Shown here: positions 50,569 through 57,761 of the stretch, piece after piece
How the letters are laid out: the number at the start of each line of letters is the position of its first letter
Numbering within the stretch: position 1 is the stretch's first letter
DNA from: Flavobacterium frigoritolerans
GTDB taxonomy: Bacteria; Bacteroidota; Bacteroidia; Flavobacteriales; Flavobacteriaceae
Assembly: GCF_025847275.1 (NCBI RefSeq)
Contig: NZ_JAOZEV010000009.1
Coordinates: forward strand, 62,001-126,000
Direction of reading: 5' to 3'
Length of the DNA stretch: 64,000 nucleotides
Made by a program: the position numbers and the translations under genes
The notes under the pieces: generated by a model
Told to the model about the DNA's origin: nothing
Seen by the model: only the letters and a program-made list of their open reading frames with translations
Database searches by the model: none

Positions 50569-50701
50569 CCGCATAGAAACATAGATTTTAAAATTAAAAT
50601 TTAAGAGGCTCTAGAAAATTATAATTTTTTCACATAGCACTATGTGATTTATTTTGAGTGAAACGTCTTTTTAGACTTTGTAAACTATGATTCTATGTGT
50701 T
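50569..50701. repeat. Dispersed ~140-bp element, copy D
   Basis: Ends CCGCATAGAAACATAGATTTT and ACTATGATTCTATGTGTT are imperfect inverted repeats. Internal GAGTGAAACGTCTTTTTAGA matches copy A in orientation. It sits in the operon gap between kdgK and the second eda. Confidence 0.75.
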
Positions 50702-50738
50702 AAAAATAATTATACCAAACGGGTTAAATAATTTAAAA

Positions 50739-51407
50739 ATGGCAAAATATTCAAGAATAGAAGTGGCTATGACCATGAAAGAAAACGGTATGATTCCGCT
50801 ATTTTTTCATTCAGATATAGAGATAAGCAAAAAAGTATTAAAAGCGTGTTATGATGGTGGTTCTAGATTAATGGAATTTACGAGCCGAGGCGATTTTGCT
50901 TTTGAAGTATTTGGTGCTTTAAATAAATATGCTTTAGCCGAATTACCCGGAATGATTCTGGGTGTAGGATCAGTAACCGATGCTGCAGCAGCTTCATTAT
51001 ACATGCAATTGGGGGCTAATTTTATTGTAACTCCTGTACTCAGAGAAGATATTGCAATAGCTTGTAATCGCCGTAAAGTATTATGGTCACCTGGTTGTGG
51101 TACGCTTACAGAGATTGCCAAAGCCGAAGAATTAGGCTGCGAAATAGTAAAATTATTTCCTGCAGACATTTATGGACCAGAATTTATAAAAGGAATAAAA
51201 GGACCTTCTCCCTGGACGAGTATTATGCCTACAGGAGGCGTTTTTCCAACCGAAGAAAGTTTGTCATCTTGGCTTAATGCAGGGGCAACTTGCGTAGGAA
51301 TTGGTTCGCAATTAATCTCAAAAGAAATCTTAGATAATAATGATTTTGAAGGTTTAAAAAACAAAGTCAGCGAAGTTCTTGAGATTATAAAAAAAATTAG
51401 AAAATAA
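50739..51407 (+). CDS. eda: KDPG aldolase (second of two)
   Basis: A 222-residue class I aldolase starting at the ATG at 50739 (MAKYSRIEVAMTMKENGMIP). The Schiff-base lysine is Lys138 in GCEIVKLFPADIYGP and the catalytic glutamate Glu46 in LMEFTSRG. Phosphate-binding segment: IMPTGGVFPTEESLSSWLNAGATCVGIG. It completes the KdgK step by splitting KDPG into pyruvate and glyceraldehyde 3-phosphate. It is only moderately similar to the aldolase at 40240-40908 (for example FTSRGDFAFEVFG against YTNRGPEAVLNF), so the two are old paralogues, not a recent copy. Lies 211 bases after kdgK. Confidence 0.93.
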   Translation: MAKYSRIEVAMTMKENGMIPLFFHSDIEISKKVLKACYDGGSRLMEFTSRGDFAFEVFGALNKYALAELPGMILGVGSVTDAAAASLYMQLGANFIVTPVLREDIAIACNRRKVLWSPGCGTLTEIAKAEELGCEIVKLFPADIYGPEFIKGIKGPSPWTSIMPTGGVFPTEESLSSWLNAGATCVGIGSQLISKEILDNNDFEGLKNKVSEVLEIIKKIRK

Positions 51408-51480
51408 AATACGGAATAGCTATTCCTAAAGATTGTTTTTAAATGTTTTTTTGATTTTTAAGTTGTAATAGAGCATTATT

Positions 51481-51594
51481 CTTGCAGAATAAAACCTGCC
51501 AGTCCTCACAACAAGTTTTGTTGACATCAAGTATAATGTTTCTTTTACAACTGAGATAAAATCGAATTCTGCAAGGTTTTTTTCAACCTTGTAG
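51481..51594. repeat. Intergenic inverted-repeat structure before uxaB
   Basis: CTTGCAGAAT (51481-51490) and ATTCTGCAAG (51566-51575) are perfect 10-bp inverted arms around 75 bases. A small hairpin AAGGTT/AACCTT follows (51574-51590). It fills most of the 275-base gap before uxaB and may be a repeat unit or an attenuator. Confidence 0.55.
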
Positions 51595-51682
51595 GTATGA
51601 TAATAAATAGTATAATACCTAACATGTTTTGGGAATATTTTAGGATAACAATACAGAATTACAACACTTTAAGTTATTAATA

Positions 51683-53131
51683 ATGAAAAAACTAAATAGA
51701 GAAAATATAGGGTTATCCGATAAACTTCCAATAAAAATTGTTCAATTTGGCGAAGGAAATTTTTTGAGAGCATTTGTAGAATTTGCTTTTCAGAAACTAA
51801 ATCAGGATGCCAATTTTAATGCAGGAATTGCTGTTGTACAACCTATCGATAAAGGCTTGGTAAATATGATTAATGACCAAGATGGTTTGTACACATTATT
51901 CATGAAAGGAATAAAAAAAGGAGAAGAAATTCAAGAAAAAGAATTAATTACCAATATTGTTAAAGCAATAGATCCTTATGCTTCTTTTAAGGAGTTTTTG
52001 GCTTTAGCCAAAGAAGAAGAATTGGCTTTTATCATTTCGAATACTACCGAAGCTGGTATTGAATATGTTGCTAGTGATAAACCAACAATGCAACCGCCAG
52101 TTTCTTTTCCAGCAAAATTAACGGTGCTTTTATACGAAAGATTCAAGCATTTTAATGGAGATAAATCCAAAGGATTAACAATTATTCCTTGTGAATTAAT
52201 TAATTACAACTCAGATACTTTAAAGGAAATTATATTAAAATATTGTGCCGATTGGAGTCTCGAAGTTGATTTTACATTATGGCTTTTAAACCATTGTACT
52301 TTTCATAATACATTGGTTGACCGCATTGTTCCGGGATATCCAAAAGATCAAATCGAAGAATATAACAGTCAGTTGGATTATTCGGATAATTTGATTGTAA
52401 GTGCTGAAACATTCTTTTTATGGGTTATTGAAGGAGATGATAAATTAAAAACAAAGCTTCCATTTGAGAAAACCGATTTGGATGTAAAGATTGTAGCTGA
52501 TATGCAACCTTATAGAACTCGTAAAGTTAGAATTCTTAATGGCGCACATACCGCAATGGTACCGTTCTCTCTCCTTTATGGAAATGAAACAGTAAAAGAA
52601 ACAGTAGATAATTCATTTACAGGAGAGTTTGTGAATAAAGCTGTTTTTGATGAAATAAACGAAACATTAAATATGGATAAGGACGAACTAATAAGCTTTT
52701 CTGATGAAGTCTTGGATCGTTTTAGAAACCCATTTATCAAGCATTTATTATCTAGTATTGCATTGAACTCTATTTCGAAATTTAAAGTTCGTGTTTTGCC
52801 AAGTTTAGTCGAATATGTTGCAATTCAGAACAAGCTTCCAATTCATTTAACGTTTGCCTTTGCTTGTTTGATTCGTTTTTATAAGGGCACTTGGCAAAAC
52901 CAAACTTTACCAGTTAATGATAGTGAAGATATAGTTAGTTTTTTTGCTGAGATTTGGAAATCTGATAATTATTATGAAATAGCAACTCAGGTATTGCAAA
53001 ATAAAAACTTTTGGGATGAAGATTTAACATCGGTTAAATCATTACAAGATGCGATTGCAATTGCCTTATCAGAAATTGAACTGAATGGAATTGAGCAAGG
53101 TTTTGTCAATTACGCAAAGAAATTAAAATAA
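51683..53131 (+). CDS. uxaB: Tagaturonate reductase (altronate oxidoreductase)
   Basis: A 482-residue long-chain polyol dehydrogenase that reduces tagaturonate to D-altronate with NADH. N-terminal Rossmann part: PIKIVQFGEGNFLRAFVEFAFQKLNQ. Middle: NHCTFHNTLVDRIVPGYP, then the catalytic segment RTRKVRILNGAHTAMVPFSLLYGNETVKE (Lys and His of the mannitol-dehydrogenase family). C-terminal helices include FRNPFIKHLLSSIALNSISKFKVRVLPSL. The N-terminal helix and GEGNFLRA motif separate UxaB from UxuB. It lies in the uronate operon, 20 bases before uxaA. Confidence 0.95.
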   Translation: MKKLNRENIGLSDKLPIKIVQFGEGNFLRAFVEFAFQKLNQDANFNAGIAVVQPIDKGLVNMINDQDGLYTLFMKGIKKGEEIQEKELITNIVKAIDPYASFKEFLALAKEEELAFIISNTTEAGIEYVASDKPTMQPPVSFPAKLTVLLYERFKHFNGDKSKGLTIIPCELINYNSDTLKEIILKYCADWSLEVDFTLWLLNHCTFHNTLVDRIVPGYPKDQIEEYNSQLDYSDNLIVSAETFFLWVIEGDDKLKTKLPFEKTDLDVKIVADMQPYRTRKVRILNGAHTAMVPFSLLYGNETVKETVDNSFTGEFVNKAVFDEINETLNMDKDELISFSDEVLDRFRNPFIKHLLSSIALNSISKFKVRVLPSLVEYVAIQNKLPIHLTFAFACLIRFYKGTWQNQTLPVNDSEDIVSFFAEIWKSDNYYEIATQVLQNKNFWDEDLTSVKSLQDAIAIALSEIELNGIEQGFVNYAKKLK

Positions 53132-53151
53132 TAACCTCATACATTTTTACG

Positions 53152-54768
53152 ATGCAAAAAAAATTAATAAAAGTTAATCCTACTGATAATGTAGCTGTAG
53201 CCTTAGTAAATCTAGTTGCAGGAGAAACTATTCAGTTTGAGGGAGAAACTATTACGGTAGTTTCAGATACTAAATCGAAGCATAAAATTGCTTTGTCTGA
53301 TTTTGCATCAGACGAAAAAATTATTATGTACGGTGTTTTGGTAGGTAGAGCAAGTCAAATTATTGTAAAAGGCGATGTGCTTACTACCAGTAATGTAAAA
53401 CATGAAAGCGCTAAAGTTTTTGAAAAAACAGAATCGATAGGTTGGACTGTTCCTAATATTGATAAATGGAAAGACAGAACTTTTGATGGATATCATAGAG
53501 AAGATGGGCAGGTAGGAACTGAAAATGTTTGGTTGTTTTTTCCATTAGTTTTTTGTGAAAACAGAAATATCGAAATATTAAAAGATATTTTTGAAAAGGA
53601 GTTAATGAAACCCAAAGAGAATGATTATCAGTTACTACTTCGTTCTTTGGTAAAATCAGAAAGCGGTGGCGCTAGTAATGAAGCAGCTTCTAATGATTCT
53701 AATTTATTCAATAATATCGAAGTAAAATTTATCACGCATCAAGGTGGTTGCGGAGGAATTCGTCAGGATTCGCATAGTTTGGCAAAATTGTTGGCAGGTT
53801 ATGTAAATAATCCAAATGTAGCAGGAGCAACGGTATTGAGTTTAGGTTGCCAGAATCTTCAAATACAAATCTTTAAAGATGCGCTAGACGAAATAAACCC
53901 AAATAGTAAAAAGCCTGTTTTAATTTACGATCAGCAACAAATAGGAACTATCGAAGCAATGCTAAGTAGTGTTGTAAAAGATACATTTGAAGCTATTAAA
54001 AAAGCGAATGAATTACAAAGAACACCTGCTCCATTATCTAAATTAACAATAGGTTTAGAATGTGGTGGATCGGATGGATTCTCAGGGATTTCGGCTAACC
54101 CAACACTTGGTATAACTTCAGATTTATTGGCTGCTTTAGGTGGAACTACAATTCTTTCAGAATTTCCCGAATTATGTGGAGTAGAGCAGGAGCTGGTAAA
54201 TCGTTGTGTGGAGGATGAGAGCGGAAAACGTTTCTTAGAATTGATGAAATGGTATGAAAAAACGGTTGTAGATGCAGGCTCAGGATTTGATATGAATCCG
54301 TCTCCAGGAAATATCAAAGATGGTTTAATTACTGATGCTATGAAATCGGCAGGAGCTGCAAAAAAAGGAGGAACATCACCAATAGTAGGTGTTTCAGATT
54401 ATGGAGAATATATCACTAAACCGGGATTAAATTTGCTTTGTACACCGGGAAATGACGTAGAATGTACTACGGCAATGGTCGGTTCTGGAGCTAATATGGT
54501 TTTATTTACAACAGGTTTAGGAACTCCAACAGGAAATCCAATTGCACCCGTTGTAAAAATTTCATCGAACTCTGAGTTGGCCGCAAAAATGTCGGATATT
54601 ATCGATATTGACACTGGTGGAATCATCACAGGAGAAAAAACTATCGAAGAAATGGGTGATGAAATGCTGGAGTTTATAATAAATGTTGCTAGCGGAAAAA
54701 TAAAAACCAAAGCAGCAATTTTAAATCAAAACGATTTTATCCCTTGGAAAAGAGGGGTTTCGCTTTAA
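53152..54768 (+). CDS. uxaA: Altronate dehydratase
   Basis: A 538-residue two-domain enzyme that dehydrates D-altronate to KDG. Residues 1 to about 95 are the SAF-type N-terminal domain (LIKVNPTDNVAVALVNLVAGETIQFEGETI). The larger C-terminal UxaA domain has DGYHREDGQVGTENVWLFFP, THQGGCGGIRQDSHSLAKLLAGY, GLECGGSDGFSGISANP and GVEQELVNRCVEDESG, with cysteines that can bind iron. The two-domain length is normal. It is the last gene of the uronate operon. The product KDG joins the kdu branch and is phosphorylated by KdgK. Confidence 0.96.
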   Translation: MQKKLIKVNPTDNVAVALVNLVAGETIQFEGETITVVSDTKSKHKIALSDFASDEKIIMYGVLVGRASQIIVKGDVLTTSNVKHESAKVFEKTESIGWTVPNIDKWKDRTFDGYHREDGQVGTENVWLFFPLVFCENRNIEILKDIFEKELMKPKENDYQLLLRSLVKSESGGASNEAASNDSNLFNNIEVKFITHQGGCGGIRQDSHSLAKLLAGYVNNPNVAGATVLSLGCQNLQIQIFKDALDEINPNSKKPVLIYDQQQIGTIEAMLSSVVKDTFEAIKKANELQRTPAPLSKLTIGLECGGSDGFSGISANPTLGITSDLLAALGGTTILSEFPELCGVEQELVNRCVEDESGKRFLELMKWYEKTVVDAGSGFDMNPSPGNIKDGLITDAMKSAGAAKKGGTSPIVGVSDYGEYITKPGLNLLCTPGNDVECTTAMVGSGANMVLFTTGLGTPTGNPIAPVVKISSNSELAAKMSDIIDIDTGGIITGEKTIEEMGDEMLEFIINVASGKIKTKAAILNQNDFIPWKRGVSL

Positions 54769-54796
54769 GATAAAAGTTGACTATATTCTATTTGTT

Positions 54797-54950
54797 TATC
54801 CGCAAAGGACGCAAAGCTTTCAGATTAAAGAATTAACTGTAAAAGGAGCTTCGGGATTGCTATAAAATCCTTTTAATTCTTTTAATCTGTGGCAGTAAAC
54901 GAGTAAAGACAAACCTTAATTTTTCTTAATATCTTAATGGTGAAAAGAAA
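54797..54950. repeat. Intergenic repeat related to 49277-49478
   Basis: Contains TCCGCAAAGGACGCAAAGC, TTAATCTGTGGCAG and CCTTAATTTTTCTTAATATC, matching in order the same modules of the element at 49277-49478 but without the right-hand terminal repeat. It fills most of the gap between uxaA and the convergent lacI-type gene. Confidence 0.7.
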
Positions 54951-54970
54951 ATAACTTAACAGTAAAAAAC

Positions 54971-55999
54971 CTAAGAGGTAGTTCTTGCAGATGATTTACG
55001 AATGTGTAATTCAGGCTTCAGGACTACCTTTTTTTCTATCATTATTTTATCCGTTTTCTCCATTTGTTCTAAGAAAACACGAGCCGACATTTTTCCCATT
55101 TCCAGTGGAGATTGATCAACAGAAGTAATAGATAGTTCCATGAATTTAGTAAACGGTTCGTTACTAAATCCAGCAACACAAAAATCGGCAGGAATATTAA
55201 TTTCTCTAGCTTTCAATTCCTGAATAGCACCCAAGGCTGCAAAATCACTCGAAGAAAATATAGCATCTGGAGGCGTATCGTATTGCATTAAAATATTTAA
55301 AGCTTCTTTACCTGCATCAACACTACTTTTGGATTGAATAACATATTTTTCATCAAATGTTAATCCACTGTCTAACAGAGCTTGTTTGTAACCAAGAAAC
55401 CTATTTTTGAAAATTTCCAGCGATTGATCACCAGAAAAATGAGCAATGCTTTTGCATCCTTGATTAATCAAATGTTTGGTAGTTTCGTATCCACCTTTAA
55501 AGTCATCAATAGTTACAGAACTTACTCCACTGATGTCTTTTTTTCTATCAAAAAATATTAATGGAACGTTATTATTGACGATATTTCTAAAAGCAGCATC
55601 ATTTTCGTTGCTAACATCTGTAACCGACATTAAAATACCATCTACTTGAGCATCAAGCAAAGTATGTAGATTTTCGTTTTCTCTTTTTGGATCTTCATGA
55701 GTTTGACAAATAATAACCTGAAAACCATGCGGATGCAGTTCTTCTTCAATACCTCTAATCACCGAAGCAAAAAAGTTACTATCAATACGAGGAACTATAA
55801 CACCTATATTATTGCTTCTTCCACTTTGAAGAGCTAATGCAAGTCTGTTTTGCTTATAGTTCATAGCAGCCGCAGTTTCTATTACTAACTTACGTGTGCT
55901 TTCTTTTATCTTCGGATTATTATTTAACGCTCTAGATACTGTAGCAGCTGTGATATTTAATCTTTTTGCAATATCGTAGATAGTTATTTTCTCGCTCAT
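54971..55999 (-). CDS. LacI-family regulator of the pectin/uronate regulon
   Basis: A 342-residue repressor with a classic LacI DNA-binding domain (ITIYDIAKRLNITAATVSRALNNNPKIKESTRKLVIETAAAMNYKQNRLALALQSGRSNNIGVIVP) including the hinge helix segment. The core domain is periplasmic-binding-protein-like (FFASVIRGIEEELHPHGFQVIICQTHEDPKREN ... DAIFSSSDFAALGAIQELKA). The gene is at the end of the uronate operon, in opposite orientation, and divergent from the GH28-sus genes. It is the best candidate to bind the TGTAATCGATTACA-type sites found before exuT, kduI, GH28 and itself. The likely inducer is a uronate pathway intermediate such as KDG or KDPG. Confidence 0.94.
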   Translation of the reverse strand: MSEKITIYDIAKRLNITAATVSRALNNNPKIKESTRKLVIETAAAMNYKQNRLALALQSGRSNNIGVIVPRIDSNFFASVIRGIEEELHPHGFQVIICQTHEDPKRENENLHTLLDAQVDGILMSVTDVSNENDAAFRNIVNNNVPLIFFDRKKDISGVSSVTIDDFKGGYETTKHLINQGCKSIAHFSGDQSLEIFKNRFLGYKQALLDSGLTFDEKYVIQSKSSVDAGKEALNILMQYDTPPDAIFSSSDFAALGAIQELKAREINIPADFCVAGFSNEPFTKFMELSITSVDQSPLEMGKMSARVFLEQMEKTDKIMIEKKVVLKPELHIRKSSARTTS

Positions 56000-56028
56000 G
56001 CTGTAGTAGTTTATTTATTAATGCGTTA

Positions 56029-56036
56029 CAAAAATA
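56029..56036 (-). promoter_or_regulatory. -7 box of the lacI-type gene
   Basis: Minus strand TATTTTTG (CAAAAATA on the plus strand), about 30 bases before the ATG at 55999. Confidence 0.6.
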
Positions 56037-56065
56037 AGAATTTTTTATCATAAACAACTTGTTGT

Positions 56066-56079
56066 TGTTATCGATTACT
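56066..56079. promoter_or_regulatory. Degenerate operator upstream of the lacI-type gene
   Basis: TGTTATCGATTACT matches TGTAATCGATTACA at 12 of 14 positions. It lies some 30 bases upstream of the lacI-type -7 box and suggests autoregulation. Confidence 0.6.
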
Positions 56080-56198
56080 TTATTTCTTTGGCAACTGTTA
56101 GTAAATGGATGTTATAACAATAAATTGTTAGTTTTTTTACACTAAATATAATTTTTTTTGTGATTAAAAATTAAATATATAATTTTTATCTAAATATA

Positions 56199-56244
56199 TT
56201 TGGCGCATTCAAAGTAATTATATATTTTCGTGTAATCGATTACA
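56199..56244 (+). promoter_or_regulatory. GH28-susCD operon promoter with perfect operator
   Basis: TTTGG (about 56200-56204), about 19 bases, then TATTTTCG (56223-56230, one mismatch from TAnnTTTG), then the perfect palindrome TGTAATCGATTACA (56231-56244), the same site as before kduI. The regulator would block the start of the operon. Confidence 0.82.
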
Positions 56245-56249
56245 TTTAA

Positions 56250-57725
56250 ATGTTTAATTATTTCAAAATGAATTTTAAAAAACATACCACAATGCTTATA
56301 AACAAATCAGTACTAGCGAATACTAAATATATTTATATAGTAATTACAGCTTTATTTTTATCGTGTCTGACTTCTTCAAAATTACAAGCTCAAAAAAATC
56401 CTTGGAAGGAAATGGAAGAAATAATTAAAAAAATTCCTACTACAAAGTTTCCTGATAAAAATTTTAACATAAATGAATATGGCGCAGTAGCCGACGGAGT
56501 TACTGATAATACACAGGCGTTTAAAAAAGCCATTGAAGCTTGTGTAGCAAGTGGTGGCGGGAAAGTAGTAGTTCCAAACGGAAAATACCTTACAGGAGCG
56601 ATACATTTAGATAGCAATGTGAATTTATTTTTAGAGGATAATGCAGAGATTTTATTTAGCACAAATCCTAAAGATTATCCGATAGTTCATACTTCGTTTG
56701 AAGGTACAGAAATGATGAATTATTCTCCTTTTATATACGCATACAATAAGACAAATGTTGCAGTTACTGGAAAAGGAACGCTTAATGGGCAGTCTAGTAT
56801 TAAAAATTGGTGGACATGGGCAGGTAAAGGATACGGATGGGAAAAAGGAATGCCTAGTCAAAACGACCCGCTTAATCGTCCGACTTTGGTCGAAATGGGA
56901 GAAATAGGAACACCAGTATCTGAAAGAATTTTTGGAGAAGGACATTATATACGTCCAAATTTCTTAGAGTTCTTTGAATGTAATACCGTTTTAGTAAAAG
57001 ATGTAAAAATCATCGATGTGCCTTCGTGGGTTATTCACCCAATGAAATCAAGAGATGTAATTGTTGATGGAGTAACTATTATAAGTCACGGTCCTAATAA
57101 TGATGGTTGTGATCCAGAATATTCTCAAAATGTAATTATTAGAAATTGCACTTTTAATACCGGAGATGATTGTATTGCAATAAAATCGGGACGTGATGGT
57201 GATGGAAGAAGAGTTGGGATTCCGAGTAAAAACATTATTGTACAAAACTGCAAAATGATCGATGGTCATGGAGGAGTTGTAATGGGAAGTGAAATATCTG
57301 CGGGTGTAAGCAATGTTTTTGTAGAAAATTGCATTATGGATAGCCCAAATCTTGATAGAGCTATTCGAATCAAAACCAATTCGAAAAGAGGCGGACTTAC
57401 TGAAAATGTTTATGTGAGGAATATTGAAGTTGGAACTGTCGCAGAATCAGTTTTAAGAATAACTATGTTTTACGATATCTACGGTAGTCAGGTTGGGAAT
57501 TTTATTCCAGCAATAAGAAACATAAATCTAGAAAATATTAAAGTGAAAAACGGAGGGAAATTTGGAATCTTAGCTGATGGATATGAAGAATCTCCTATAG
57601 AAAATATAACACTAACCAATGTTATAATCGAAAAAGTTGGAGCTCCATATTCGCTTAAACATGTAAAGAATTTAAAATTTAATAATACCTATATCAATGG
57701 TACTAAAATGAAAAGCATAAAATAA
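56250..57725 (+). CDS. Glycoside hydrolase family 28 (polygalacturonase)
   Basis: A 491-residue exported right-handed beta-helix enzyme that cleaves alpha-1,4-galacturonan. In-frame ATGs at 56250, 56268 and 56292 are possible; the last gives the best signal peptide, ending near LTSSKLQAQ. The GH28 motifs are visible in order: NNDGCDPEYSQNV (Asp of NTD position), NTGDDCIAIKSGRDGDG (DD pair), DGHGGVVMGSE (GHG) and RAIRIKTN (RIK). The wide CDPEYS variant suggests exo-acting or oligomer-preferring activity. It is the first gene of the operon with susC 36 bases downstream and is preceded by a perfect LacI-type operator. Confidence 0.95.
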   Translation: MFNYFKMNFKKHTTMLINKSVLANTKYIYIVITALFLSCLTSSKLQAQKNPWKEMEEIIKKIPTTKFPDKNFNINEYGAVADGVTDNTQAFKKAIEACVASGGGKVVVPNGKYLTGAIHLDSNVNLFLEDNAEILFSTNPKDYPIVHTSFEGTEMMNYSPFIYAYNKTNVAVTGKGTLNGQSSIKNWWTWAGKGYGWEKGMPSQNDPLNRPTLVEMGEIGTPVSERIFGEGHYIRPNFLEFFECNTVLVKDVKIIDVPSWVIHPMKSRDVIVDGVTIISHGPNNDGCDPEYSQNVIIRNCTFNTGDDCIAIKSGRDGDGRRVGIPSKNIIVQNCKMIDGHGGVVMGSEISAGVSNVFVENCIMDSPNLDRAIRIKTNSKRGGLTENVYVRNIEVGTVAESVLRITMFYDIYGSQVGNFIPAIRNINLENIKVKNGGKFGILADGYEESPIENITLTNVIIEKVGAPYSLKHVKNLKFNNTYINGTKMKSIK

Positions 57726-57761
57726 AAACCTTAACAAACCTTAACTATTAAAACCAAATTT

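Noticed and set aside
42755..50701. Insertion sequences in the uronate locus
   Set aside because: The repeats have terminal inverted repeats but contain no transposase frame and are only about 140 bases.
53931..54317. A 128-codon minus-strand frame opposite uxaA
   Set aside because: Antisense shadow of the conserved UxaA domain; no start context or family match.
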